A stretch of DNA of 42,192 nt from Nocardiaceae bacterium (GTDB taxonomy: Bacteria > Actinomycetota > Actinomycetes > Mycobacteriales > Mycobacteriaceae): NCBI GenBank assembly GCA_021372355.1, contig JAJFUQ010000133.1:1-42192 (forward strand), read 5' to 3'. The translations under genes and the position numbers were made by a program. Positions 33,202-41,606 of the stretch are shown here, piece by piece (positions within the stretch are counted from its first letter, which is position 1; each line of letters starts with the position of its first letter). The notes below the pieces were generated by a model that was not told where the DNA came from, did no database searches, and saw only the letters and a program-made list of their open reading frames with translations.

Positions 33202-34383
33202 CTAGCGCCGCGATTTCAGATAGGCCGTCTCCGCCGGGTTCCCAGCGAGCTCGATCGCGCGGTCATAAGCTGCCCGCGCCTCATCTGCACGACCCAGTCG
33301 GCGAAGCAGGTCCGCCCGAGTCGCGTGGAACGGGTGGTAGCTGTCCAGGTCGAGGGAATCGACGATCGCGAGGGCGACGTCAGGGCCGTCGACCTCAGCA
33401 ACCGCGATGGCGCGATTCAGTGCGACGATCGGCGTCGGGGTGACCACCAGCAACTGGTCGTACAGGGCCACGACCTGGCGCCAATCGGTGTCCGCCGCAC
33501 TGGGAGCGTCGGAGTGCACGGCGTTGATCGCAGCGAGCAGCTGATACATGCCAGGCCGATTGACCCGCAGACACCAGCGCACGAGATCGTGCCCCTCGGC
33601 GATCATCGCGGCATCCCATTGCGAACGGTCCTGCTCCCCCAGCGGCACGAGCATGCCGTCCGCGAAGCGCGCCTTCGCCCGGGCATCGATGAGCAGCATC
33701 AACGCGAGCAAACCGACCACCTCGGGCTCGTCCGGCAGGAGACTCCGGAGCACGCGTCCCAGCCGAATCGCCTCGGCACATAGGTCGGTCCGAAGCTCGT
33801 GTGCTCCGGACGACGGCAGATACCCCTCGTTGAAGATGAGGTACACCGTCGTGAGCACGCCCCGGAGACGTACCGGAAGGTCGTCGGCCTGCGGCACGCG
33901 ATACGGAATCCGGGCGACGGTGATCTTCTTCTTGGCCCGCGTGATGCGTTGCGCCATCGTCCGTTCCGGAACCAAGAAGGCCTCCGCGACCTCCGCCACG
34001 GTGAGACCGCCCAGCAGTCGCAGAGTCAGGGCGACCTGCACCTCGGGCGCGAGTGCCGGGTGACAACACGTGAACAGAAGTCGAAGGCGGTCGTCCGGCA
34101 CGACGGAGATCTCGACCGGCTCGGGATCGTGCAACATCTCGGCCGCGCGGTACTTGTCGTCGCGCAGCGATTCGCGGCGGAGCCGATCGATCGCCCGGTT
34201 GCGGGCCGTCGTCATGATCCAGGCACCCGGATTCGGCGGTATTCCGTCGGTGGCCCACCGCTGCAACGCCTCGGTGAACGCCTCTTGCGCCATTTCCTCG
34301 GCGAGCGTGATGTCTCCGAAGCGCCCGGTCAGCGCCGCGACGACCCGACCGAACTCGGCTCGGTAGATGTCGTCCAGCGTCAC
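33202..34383 (-). CDS. ECF RNA polymerase sigma factor with long C-terminal extension (ECF42-like)
   Basis: This is a 393-aa sigma factor. The sigma-2 domain is at about 1-75 (FGRVVAALTGRFGDITLAEEMAQEAF, then TARNRAIDRLRRES). The sigma-4 domain is at about 105-165 (RLLGGLTVAEVAEAFLVPERTMAQRITRAKKKI). A helical C-terminal extension of over 220 residues includes TPR-like repeats at the end (ATRADLLRRLGRADEARAAYDRAIELA). This layout matches the ECF42 group, whose members normally sit beside DGPF/YCII-domain genes; none is here. GTG 34383 overlaps the response regulator stop (GTGA), so it is translated with a two-component system, an unusual pairing. There is no anti-sigma gene nearby. Confidence 0.92.
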   Translation of the reverse strand: MTLDDIYRAEFGRVVAALTGRFGDITLAEEMAQEAFTEALQRWATDGIPPNPGAWIMTTARNRAIDRLRRESLRDDKYRAAEMLHDPEPVEISVVPDDRLRLLFTCCHPALAPEVQVALTLRLLGGLTVAEVAEAFLVPERTMAQRITRAKKKITVARIPYRVPQADDLPVRLRGVLTTVYLIFNEGYLPSSGAHELRTDLCAEAIRLGRVLRSLLPDEPEVVGLLALMLLIDARAKARFADGMLVPLGEQDRSQWDAAMIAEGHDLVRWCLRVNRPGMYQLLAAINAVHSDAPSAADTDWRQVVALYDQLLVVTPTPIVALNRAIAVAEVDGPDVALAIVDSLDLDSYHPFHATRADLLRRLGRADEARAAYDRAIELAGNPAETAYLKSRR

Positions 34384-35078
34384 CGGCTTTCCCCGGGACG
34401 CACGAGGCCATGGTCGAAGGCGTAGATGATCGCTGCGGCTCGATCGCGCAGCTCCAGCTTGAGGAAGATCCGCCCGATGTGGCTCTTGACCGTCACCTCG
34501 GAAATGTACAACTCCTCGCTGATCTCGGCATTCGTGCGGCCCCGCGCCATGAGCCGAAGCACTTCCTGCTCGCGCGCGGTCAGCACGTCGATCGCCGAGC
34601 CGCTTCTGTTCGGCGTCGCGACGAACTCCCGGTAGGCGGCCAACACCCGGCCGGTCACCCCGGGGTCGACGTACGCACCGCCGTCGGCGATCGTCTTCAC
34701 CGCGCGAATGAGATCCTCGGCCGGCGAGTCCTTGAGGATGAAACCGGCAGCGCCCGCCCGCAGCGCCGCCGACAACGTCTCGTCGTCGTCGAACGTCGTC
34801 AGCACGAGGACCGGCGGATGATGCGGATTGTTCTGCAGCTGACGGGTGGCCTCGACACCGCTGACGTTCCGCATTCGCAGATCCATCACGACGACGTCCG
34901 GCTCGACTGCCGCGACCGCAGCCCCGACCTCCGAGCCGTCCCCGCACTCGCCCACGATGTCGAAACCGTCCTTGCGTCGCAGGATTCGCTTGAGTCCCGA
35001 CCGCACGAGTTCTTGGTCGTCGACCAGCAAGACTCGAACCGCAGCACTCCCCACGTTGGGCACGGCGCCGAAATTCAT
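34380..35078 (-). CDS. NarL/LuxR-type response regulator
   Basis: This is a 232-aa response regulator. The receiver domain (about 14-130) has acidic pocket Asp20/Asp21, phosphoacceptor Asp66 (VVVMDLRM), Thr in LVLTTFDD and Lys116 (ILKDSPAED). The C-terminal LuxR helix-turn-helix is at about 164-225 (LTAREQEVLRLMARGRTNAEISEELYISEVTVKSHI). ATG 35078 overlaps the kinase stop (ATGA), which is preferred to the longer frame from 35102. It is expected to be phosphorylated by the upstream kinase and to act as a transcription factor; a likely target is its own promoter (see the inverted repeat at 36267). Confidence 0.94.
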   Translation of the reverse strand: MNFGAVPNVGSAAVRVLLVDDQELVRSGLKRILRRKDGFDIVGECGDGSEVGAAVAAVEPDVVVMDLRMRNVSGVEATRQLQNNPHHPPVLVLTTFDDDETLSAALRAGAAGFILKDSPAEDLIRAVKTIADGGAYVDPGVTGRVLAAYREFVATPNRSGSAIDVLTAREQEVLRLMARGRTNAEISEELYISEVTVKSHIGRIFLKLELRDRAAAIIYAFDHGLVRPGESR

Positions 35079-36256
35079 CGCATCCACCTGCGCAAACGGC
35101 ACAGTGCCTGTTCGTCGGAATTATTCGGGAAGATCGCCCGCACGACCCAGCCTTCCGCAGCGGGCCCAGCCTCGAACTCGCCGCCGAGCGCCTGGGTCCG
35201 CCGTCGCATGCCGGCGAGCCCGGTACCACCATCGCGGTCGGGAGCGACGTGCGAACCATTCGGAAGCGTGTTTCGTACCAGCAGCGCGACCCCCGCCTCG
35301 GACACCTGAACCCGCGCATCGACTGCGGCGCCAGGTGCGTGCTTTGCGACGTTCGTCATCGACTCCTGTGCGATTCGGTAGAGGCCGAGGCCGGTCGCGG
35401 GCGAGACTCCGTCGGTCGAGCCGTCCAACTCGAATCTCACCGGGAACCCGGCCCGCTCGAAGTCTTTCATCAACGTCGGCACGTCCTCGATGCCCGGCTC
35501 CGCGGGCGCCACGCCTTCTGACTTATCCAGCAGTCCAACGGTCTTCCGAATATCCGACATCGCCTGCCGGCCTAGGCGTTCGGCCTCACGCAGTGATTCG
35601 ACCGCGTCGTCGACGTCTCGATCGACCTCGAGCGCCCGGCGCGCGCCCGTCACGTGCAGCATCGTCACCGACAGCGAATGTGCGACGACATCATGCACCT
35701 CGCGGGCGATCCGGCGCCGCTCGTCGGTCGCGACCTCGATCGCCCGGGCCTGCTGCTGCTTACGTTCCTGTTGTAACTGACGCTGCTGCGACAGCAGCAT
35801 GAACCCGGCGGACCAGCCGAACTCGATGCCGAGGAGGTACATCCACCCGCTGTCGAGACTGCCCTGGAATGTGGGCACGGCGATCAGCGCCATCGCCACC
35901 ATCCAGATGGCAACGCTTTCGAGCAGGCTCGACGTCGCGGCGGAAATTGCGATCGCGACGATCAGTGCGAGTGGAGCGAGGTCCGGTTTCTCCGGCTGAG
36001 TCAGGAGAAGCCCGGTTCCGACGATGTACACCAGCCCGAATGCCCAGCGCGGAATCCACCCGACGATGAGGAAGTAGACCTCGGTGACGAACATGAGGAG
36101 GAACCCCGCCCAGGTCGCGGCGGTTCCGGGCCAACGCTGAGCGAGAGCCGCCCCCATGCTCACGAACAGAGCACCGTTGCAGAACAGCGCGATCCACACC
36201 GGATAGTCGTAGCCCTGCTCCGCCATCCGGTGCTTGACATGCGCCACCAATTGCAC
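35075..36256 (-). CDS. NarL-family sensor histidine kinase
   Basis: This is a 393-aa membrane kinase. About five or six hydrophobic segments fill residues 18-155, with little extracytoplasmic sequence, suggesting sensing within the membrane. A Gln/Lys-rich linker (about 157-170) leads to the HisKA_3 dimerisation domain with phosphoacceptor His188 (REVHDVVAHSLSVTMLHVTGARRAL). The HATPase_c domain follows (LYRIAQESMTNVAKHAPGA with the N-box, GGTGLAGMRRRTQALGG with the G-box). GTG 36256 lies 6 nt after TAAGTT on the minus strand, a leaderless start. It resembles LiaS/DesK-type kinases in layout. Confidence 0.94.
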   Translation of the reverse strand: MQLVAHVKHRMAEQGYDYPVWIALFCNGALFVSMGAALAQRWPGTAATWAGFLLMFVTEVYFLIVGWIPRWAFGLVYIVGTGLLLTQPEKPDLAPLALIVAIAISAATSSLLESVAIWMVAMALIAVPTFQGSLDSGWMYLLGIEFGWSAGFMLLSQQRQLQQERKQQQARAIEVATDERRRIAREVHDVVAHSLSVTMLHVTGARRALEVDRDVDDAVESLREAERLGRQAMSDIRKTVGLLDKSEGVAPAEPGIEDVPTLMKDFERAGFPVRFELDGSTDGVSPATGLGLYRIAQESMTNVAKHAPGAAVDARVQVSEAGVALLVRNTLPNGSHVAPDRDGGTGLAGMRRRTQALGGEFEAGPAAEGWVVRAIFPNNSDEQALCRLRRWMR

Positions 36257-36262
36257 ACATCC

Positions 36263-36298
36263 AACTTAGAACGGTTTGGTTGCCCCGGGATCGTTCTA
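36263..36298 (-). promoter_or_regulatory. Promoter and inverted repeat upstream of the kinase-regulator-sigma operon
   Basis: On the minus strand TAAGTT (complement of 36263-36268) is a -10 box 6 nt before the kinase GTG. TAGAACG (36267-36273) and CGTTCTA (36292-36298) are perfect inverted 7-bp arms with an 18-nt spacer, overlapping the core promoter. The arrangement suits binding of the operon's own response regulator dimer, or of another factor. It is inferred from symmetry only. Confidence 0.35.
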
Positions 36299-36423
36299 CG
36301 GGCGGGACCCGCCTCCTACCACGGTATGACGCGAATTCCCTACCGTCGCACGGTTCCTCGCTGACCAACGGCTCGTAGCTTTGGACGTAAGGAAAGAACA
36401 ACCCACCAACGGAGGTGAGCCCG

Positions 36424-36735
36424 ATGACTTGGGCCGACGTTCACGCTCGTTACGACATCCTTGACACCGTTCTCGAACACGCCGACATCGATCCGGCGGG
36501 GGCCGTCGCCGATGCGTTCGCCGGACACCCGGACGCGGCTCGACTCTTCGGCAGCGCCGAGGGAATCCGGCAGGCTCTGCAGGCGCGGTGGACGAACCAC
36601 CTCAACGCCAAGCTCGACTATGCGATCGAAAAGGGCATCGAGCCGGCGTGGGCCTGGCAGCAGTTGAAGGCAGAGCAGCCGCGACTGCGGGCCGTGCTCG
36701 ACCGGACTGTCATTCGCGAACTGGTCGCGGCGTAG
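36424..36735 (+). CDS. Small protein of unknown function (103 aa)
   Basis: I do not recognise this 103-aa protein. ATG 36424 follows a near-perfect GGAGGTGA (36411-36418) by 5 nt, so strong translation is likely; the GTG at 36415 lies inside that site and is rejected. It is mostly helical (DVHARYDILDTVLEHADI, AIEKGIEPAWAWQQLKAEQ), soluble, with no signal peptide or Cys. A transcription unit of its own, divergent from the kinase operon and convergent with the lipoprotein gene. Confidence 0.75.
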   Translation: MTWADVHARYDILDTVLEHADIDPAGAVADAFAGHPDAARLFGSAEGIRQALQARWTNHLNAKLDYAIEKGIEPAWAWQQLKAEQPRLRAVLDRTVIRELVAA

Positions 36736-36777
36736 CGAACTGGCAGGCGGGTTGTCGGGCTGAGGAGCCACGCCCCA

Positions 36778-37677
36778 CTAGCAGGCTCCTCCGGACAGGT
36801 CGGCGATGTGGTCTTTTATCCACACGCCGACCTGATCCAGCATCTGGACCCCGTCGTCGAACGTCCCCGAGTTCGGCGTCGCCGCCATCGCGATGGCCAC
36901 CTTCCCGCCGCCGGGGACCGACACGATACCGAGCTGGCGAACGAGGTACTTACCGTCGACCCCGGGTCCCCAACCACCCTTGAACTGCGCGCCGTCGACA
37001 TTCGACAAGCCCCACCGTTGCGTCGGCTGAATATCCGACATGAGGTCGAGAACCTCCGGTCCACGCGCGATGCACGGCAGGTTGGCCGCGAACTGTGCCT
37101 GGTTGCGCAAGCTCCACACGGTTTGCCCGAACGCCGAGTATTCCGGTCGGGTGCGCTGATCCTGGACGACGGTCTCGTTGTCGCCACCGTCTCGCAGCAC
37201 CGCGACGACCTTCACCGCAGCGGTCGCCGGCTCCCCCAGTTCGCTCCAGATGTCTTCGGCCGCAGCATTATCGGATTCGATGATCGAGGCTCGCACCTGG
37301 TCGGTGACCGTACCCGTCTCGCGGACGTAGGCGATCGCCAGGGGCACCTTCGCGGTGGACCACGAGACGCCGGTGTTCCAGTCGCCGAAGACCTGGCCGC
37401 CGGCCCCGCCGATCGGAACGACCGCGACTCCGACGGTGCCCGCAAGCCGTGCTTTGAGCTCCGCGAAGCTCGCCGCGAGCCCGACCGTAACCGCGGGCTT
37501 CGTCTTCTCGGGCGCCTTGCGCGTCGCGGTGAACGGCGCTACGGCCTGTGGTGGCGTGGGATCCGGCGACGTCGGACCGATCGTGCAGGCAGCCGACGCC
37601 ACCGCAGCAAAAAGCGCGACCGCAGGTGCCATCACCCGCCGCCGCTTGAAGTCAGAAGAGATAAACCACCGCGTCAT
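36778..37677 (-). CDS. Beta-lactamase-fold serine hydrolase lipoprotein
   Basis: This is a 299-aa exported lipoprotein. KRRR (11-14) and a hydrophobic core lead to the lipobox ASAAC with Cys31. Active-site motifs of the class A beta-lactamase/PBP fold are present: SxxK as STAK (107-110), SDN (135-137) and KGG (233-235) in the KTG position. A Thr-to-Gly change there is common in non-beta-lactamase relatives. Two further Cys (202 and the final residue) may form a disulfide. It likely binds or trims peptidoglycan; beta-lactam hydrolysis cannot be asserted. The ATG 37677 lies inside the preceding gene's 3' end (26-base overlap); ATG 37632 would lose the basic n-region. Confidence 0.85.
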   Translation of the reverse strand: MTRWFISSDFKRRRVMAPAVALFAAVASAACTIGPTSPDPTPPQAVAPFTATRKAPEKTKPAVTVGLAASFAELKARLAGTVGVAVVPIGGAGGQVFGDWNTGVSWSTAKVPLAIAYVRETGTVTDQVRASIIESDNAAAEDIWSELGEPATAAVKVVAVLRDGGDNETVVQDQRTRPEYSAFGQTVWSLRNQAQFAANLPCIARGPEVLDLMSDIQPTQRWGLSNVDGAQFKGGWGPGVDGKYLVRQLGIVSVPGGGKVAIAMAATPNSGTFDDGVQMLDQVGVWIKDHIADLSGGAC

Positions 37678-38224
37678 TGCCGCCTGTGCACGTTACCAGC
37701 GGTCCCGGCCCGGTCTGGCGACACGACATGTCGTACAGCTTCTTTGTGACCGGACTGTAGACAGTGACCGTTCGCGGGCTCTCTGAGGCAGCTCCGCTGC
37801 GTGCGTACGCGATGCGCGCTTCTTCGGCGAACGGGCACGAGGTGCTCTCGTTTCCACGCGCTGACCTGGTGAATTCGCCCTGCGCGCCGGTGACCGCCTC
37901 GCACTGCACAGCCCCGGCGGGCAGGTTCACCGGCCGCGTCCCGCGCGTCGGCGACAGCGTGGGCATGTCACTCGCCAACGACCCGGCGGTCGGACTGCCC
38001 TCGACTCCAGAGATGCGACTCCAGACGATCCACCCCGCGCCCGCGACCGCCAGCAGCACGATGATCGCCACGATGCCGATGATGATCGGCGTCCGACTGT
38101 TGTTGGGCGGCGGCGGCGGCATCGGCGGCAGCAAATAGTCCCCGGTCACCTCGCTCGTCCGGTCCGGCTGGTAGCTCTGCTGCTCCCAGCCCTCGGGTGC
38201 GAATTGTGGCCCTTCGGTTGTCAT
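37652..38224 (-). CDS. Membrane-anchored protein with extracytoplasmic Cys-containing domain
   Basis: This is a 190-aa protein with a cytoplasmic Pro-rich head ([10 protein letters not shown], about 33-42), one membrane span at about 46-68 ([22 protein letters not shown]), and an extracytoplasmic domain of about 120 residues with four Cys (in [24 protein letters not shown] and VTCTGG), probably two disulfides. This layout is frequent in actinobacteria, and the domain type is unnamed. ATG 38224 overlaps the nadE stop by 4 bases (ATGA), and the gene's end overlaps the lipoprotein start, so the three are co-translated. Function unknown. Confidence 0.82.
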   Translation of the reverse strand: MTTEGPQFAPEGWEQQSYQPDRTSEVTGDYLLPPMPPPPPNNSRTPIIIGIVAIIVLLAVAGAGWIVWSRISGVEGSPTAGSLASDMPTLSPTRGTRPVNLPAGAVQCEAVTGAQGEFTRSARGNESTSCPFAEEARIAYARSGAASESPRTVTVYSPVTKKLYDMSCRQTGPGPLVTCTGGNDAVVYLF

Positions 38225-40206
38225 GGGACGTTGGCCTCCAGTTCGTCGAGCCAGGGCTTCGCACTGGAATCACTCGGCGCGCGCCAGTCCCCGCGCGGCG
38301 ACAGCGATCCACCGGTTCCGACCTTGGGTGCATTCGGAATCGCACTGCGTTTGAACTGGCTCGTTTCGAAGAACCGGCGCAAGAACACACTCAGCCAACG
38401 CTTGATCGTCGGCAGGTCATACTTTTCTCCCCACGCGTGCGACGCGAGGAACGCCGTTCGGCTGGGGCGATAGCCGAAGCGCAGCGTGTAGTACAGGTGG
38501 AAGTCCTGCAACTCGTACGGTCCGATGGTCGCTTCGGAGCTCTGCATGTCGGCGCCGGGCACCAATTCCGGCGAGATCTCCGTACCGAGAATCGACGTCA
38601 GGACCTCGTTGGCACCCGTCCCGAATTCGCCCGTCTCGACCGACCATTCGATGAGGTAGCGGATGAGCGTCTTCGGCACCGACGCGTTGACGCTGTAGTG
38701 CGACATGTGGTCGCCGACGCCGTACGTGCACCATCCGAGGGCGAGTTCGCTCAGGTCGCCGGTGCCGACCACGAGTCCGTGGTGCGCGTTGGCGAGCCGG
38801 AAAAGGTGCGAAGTCCGCTCCCCGGCCTGGACGTTCTCGAACGTGATGTCGTAGACCCCTTCACCGTTGCCGGCGGGGTGTCCGAGGTCGCGCAGCATCT
38901 GCATGCACGACGGCCGAATGTCGATCTCCTGCGCGCTGACGCCCAGTTCGGTCATGAGGCGGTGGGCATCGTTGAGCGTCCGGTCGCTCGTCGCGAAGCC
39001 GGGCATCGTGTACGCGAGAACATTCGCGCGCGGAAGCCCCAACCGGTCCATCGTCTTGGCGCACACGATGAGCGCCTGCGTCGAGTCGAGACCGCCCGAG
39101 ACGCCGATGACGAGGTGCTGCATCCCCGTCGCGCGCAGGCGGGTCGACAGCCCTTCGACCTGGATGTGGTGCACTTCCTCGCATCGCGCATGCCGCGTCG
39201 CCGGGTTGGCAGGGACGTAGGGAAAGCGCTCGAACTGACGCTCGAGCGGCAGCTCGCCCGTCGGAATGTGCAGGTCAACGGCAATTCGCCGGTAGCTCAA
39301 TCGGTCGCGAAGGTCGGCGACGCTGTCCCCGAAACTCGTCATCCCGAGCCGGTCGGCGGCGAGTCGCGCAAGGTCGAGATCGGCGGTGACGAATCGTCCA
39401 CTGTCCGCGAAGCGGGCGCCTTCGGCGAGCAAGGTTCCGTTCTCGACGATGAGGCTCTGGCCATCCCACGCCATGTCGGTGGTGGATTCACCGTGTCCGG
39501 CCGCCGAATAGAGATACGCGGCGAGATAGCGGGCGGAGAGCGACCGGCACAGTTCGCGCCGATAGTCGGGCTTGCCGATCACGATGTTGCTCGCCGACAG
39601 GTTCACGAGGACTGTCGCTCCAGCGAGCGCGGCGTACCCGGACGGCGGAAACGGCACCCAGGCGTCTTCGCAGATCTCCGTGCCGACGACGAAACCGGGC
39701 AGATTCTGCGCGTCGATCAAGATGTCCGTGCCGAACGGAACCGACTGCCCGGCGATGGTGATCGTGCCGACGACCGCTTCGCGGGCCGCGGCGAACTGGC
39801 GCTTTTCATAGAACTCGCGATAGTTCGGCAGGTAGCTCTTCGGGATGGCCGCCAGGATCACGCCGTCGTGAATCGCCAGCGCGCAATTGAACAGCCGATT
39901 GTCGACTCGAATCGGTGCCCCTACCAGCAGCAACGTCGGAATCGTCCGGCTGGCGTCAACGATGTCTCGCACCGCCTGAACGACCGCAGCGTCGAGTGCG
40001 TCCTGATGGAAGAGGTCGTCGGCGGTGTAGCTCGACAAACCCAGCTCCGGGAACAGGGTCAGCACCGCACCCGCGTCCGCCGCCTCCCGCGCCAGCGTGA
40101 TCGTCTGCTCGGCGTTGTATGCAGGGTCGGCGACCTTGACGTGGGGTACGGCGACCGCGACCCGCGCGAAACCATGGCGGTACAGCGAATTGAACGGCAA
40201 GGTCAC
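38221..40206 (-). CDS. nadE: Glutamine-dependent NAD+ synthetase
   Basis: This 661-aa enzyme converts deamido-NAD+ to NAD+ using glutamine. The N-terminal nitrilase-like glutaminase has the Glu-Lys-Cys triad: [26 protein letters not shown] and [12 protein letters not shown]. The C-terminal synthetase has the PP-loop [14 protein letters not shown] and [34 protein letters not shown]. It has the same two-domain layout and similar length as mycobacterial NadE. GTG 40206 is chosen because TAAATT lies 7 nt upstream (leaderless) and the protein then starts near the first strand; longer frames to 40314 are unsupported. It leads a three-gene operon. Confidence 0.96.
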   Translation of the reverse strand: MTLPFNSLYRHGFARVAVAVPHVKVADPAYNAEQTITLAREAADAGAVLTLFPELGLSSYTADDLFHQDALDAAVVQAVRDIVDASRTIPTLLLVGAPIRVDNRLFNCALAIHDGVILAAIPKSYLPNYREFYEKRQFAAAREAVVGTITIAGQSVPFGTDILIDAQNLPGFVVGTEICEDAWVPFPPSGYAALAGATVLVNLSASNIVIGKPDYRRELCRSLSARYLAAYLYSAAGHGESTTDMAWDGQSLIVENGTLLAEGARFADSGRFVTADLDLARLAADRLGMTSFGDSVADLRDRLSYRRIAVDLHIPTGELPLERQFERFPYVPANPATRHARCEEVHHIQVEGLSTRLRATGMQHLVIGVSGGLDSTQALIVCAKTMDRLGLPRANVLAYTMPGFATSDRTLNDAHRLMTELGVSAQEIDIRPSCMQMLRDLGHPAGNGEGVYDITFENVQAGERTSHLFRLANAHHGLVVGTGDLSELALGWCTYGVGDHMSHYSVNASVPKTLIRYLIEWSVETGEFGTGANEVLTSILGTEISPELVPGADMQSSEATIGPYELQDFHLYYTLRFGYRPSRTAFLASHAWGEKYDLPTIKRWLSVFLRRFFETSQFKRSAIPNAPKVGTGGSLSPRGDWRAPSDSSAKPWLDELEANVP

Positions 40207-40307
40207 ACCGAGCAATTTACCCAGTAAGTGCGCCATAGATGCTGGTGTGACTAACCTGCGGCCTAACCTGAACGGTAGGTGAATACGAAACCAACACGGA
40301 GGTGGCG

Positions 40308-41603
40308 ATGGCACGGTCCGGCTGGGACCATCGGCGCGAGCAACTGGCGGGCGCGCTCTGGGTCATCCCCGTTCTGTTTGCCATCGTGGCGTTGATCAGC
40401 GGCTGGGCACTCTCGGCCGTCGACGAACCCAAGGCAGGCTGGATCAAGCCCTTCATCTACCAGGGCTCGGCGGAAGAAGCCCGACGCCTTCTCCTCACGC
40501 TCGCTACCTCGATCGTCGGCGTTCTTGCCCTCGTCATCGGTCTGAGCATGGTCGGCCTGCAGATGGCCGCGAACCGGTACTCGCCGCGACTGCTGCGCAA
40601 CTATCTGCGTGACCGGCCGGCCCAGTTCACACTCGGAGTCTTCGTCGGTGCCTTCACCTACAACGCCTCCGGACTGTTCACCGTCGGCGGCGACACGTCC
40701 GCCGACTATCCGCGCCTCGCGGTCACCGTCGGACTCGGCTCGCTGTTCGTCTGCATCGCCGCCTTGGTCTACTACGTCGACCACATGATGCACTCGATCC
40801 AACTCGACCGGGTCCTCGCGAAGATCGGCATCGCGACCGCGAAAACGATCGACCGGCATCCGCCCGGGATCGGGCGGAACAGCGGCCGGGAGACAATCGC
40901 GATTCCGCGGCCCGACGACGCGACGCGGCTGATTTCGCCGCACTACGGCTACCTGCAGGCGATCTATGTCGATCAGATCGTCACCGCCGCGGCCGCGCGC
41001 GGCTTGACGGTCGAACTCGCCGTCGGCATCGGCGACCACGTGATCTCGGGGTCCACGCTCGGCTGGGTGTGGGATTCCAAGCAGACGGGCGGCGCGGTGG
41101 CGAGCCTTCTGACCCGCTCACCCGAAAACTACGTTCGCATCGGATTCGAGCGGACGATGCACCAAGACGTTTCCGTCGGCCTCATTCAAATCGTCGACGT
41201 CTCACTGCGATCGATGCACGACTTCGACTACAACACCTCGATCCAGGCGGCCAACGAACTCGGCATCCTGTTGTCGAAGCTCGGCGAACTGCCGCTGGGC
41301 CCGGAAGTTTTCCGCGACGACAACAACATCGCCCGCCTCATCGTCCCGGCGCCCCGATTTGCCGACTACCTCGACCTCGCGTGCGGTCAGATCCGGCGTC
41401 GCGGTGCGGGCGAACCGGTCGTGCTCAAAGCGGTTCTGTCGATGCTGCACCAGGTCGGCGCGGTGGTCACCGACTCCGGACGCAAGGCAACGATCGGCTC
41501 CAACATCGAGGCCGTCGTCGCGACCGTCGAGCGTTCGGTCAGCGAGAAGTCGGACAAGAAGCAGGTCCAGCGCCTGTTCGAGGTCGAGGACTCCGAGCTC
41601 TGA
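40308..41603 (+). CDS. DUF2254 family membrane protein
   Basis: This is a 431-aa protein of the DUF2254 family. Four hydrophobic segments lie in the N-terminal 170 residues (about 14-36, 60-85, 105-125, 138-160), including [38 protein letters not shown], the family hallmark. A soluble domain of about 260 residues follows ([14 protein letters not shown], then [26 protein letters not shown]). Function unknown. ATG 40308 is preferred over GTG 40302 because GGAGG lies at 40298-40302, 5 nt upstream. It is divergent from nadE and convergent with the hydrolase gene, 3 bases apart. Confidence 0.9.
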   Translation: MARSGWDHRREQLAGALWVIPVLFAIVALISGWALSAVDEPKAGWIKPFIYQGSAEEARRLLLTLATSIVGVLALVIGLSMVGLQMAANRYSPRLLRNYLRDRPAQFTLGVFVGAFTYNASGLFTVGGDTSADYPRLAVTVGLGSLFVCIAALVYYVDHMMHSIQLDRVLAKIGIATAKTIDRHPPGIGRNSGRETIAIPRPDDATRLISPHYGYLQAIYVDQIVTAAAARGLTVELAVGIGDHVISGSTLGWVWDSKQTGGAVASLLTRSPENYVRIGFERTMHQDVSVGLIQIVDVSLRSMHDFDYNTSIQAANELGILLSKLGELPLGPEVFRDDNNIARLIVPAPRFADYLDLACGQIRRRGAGEPVVLKAVLSMLHQVGAVVTDSGRKATIGSNIEAVVATVERSVSEKSDKKQVQRLFEVEDSEL

Positions 41604-41606
41604 GGA

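Noticed and set aside
34380..35319. Apparent 705-aa protein joining an Arg-rich region to the sigma factor
   Set aside because: The first 312 residues are the shadow of the response regulator and kinase genes; the sigma factor starts at GTG 34383.
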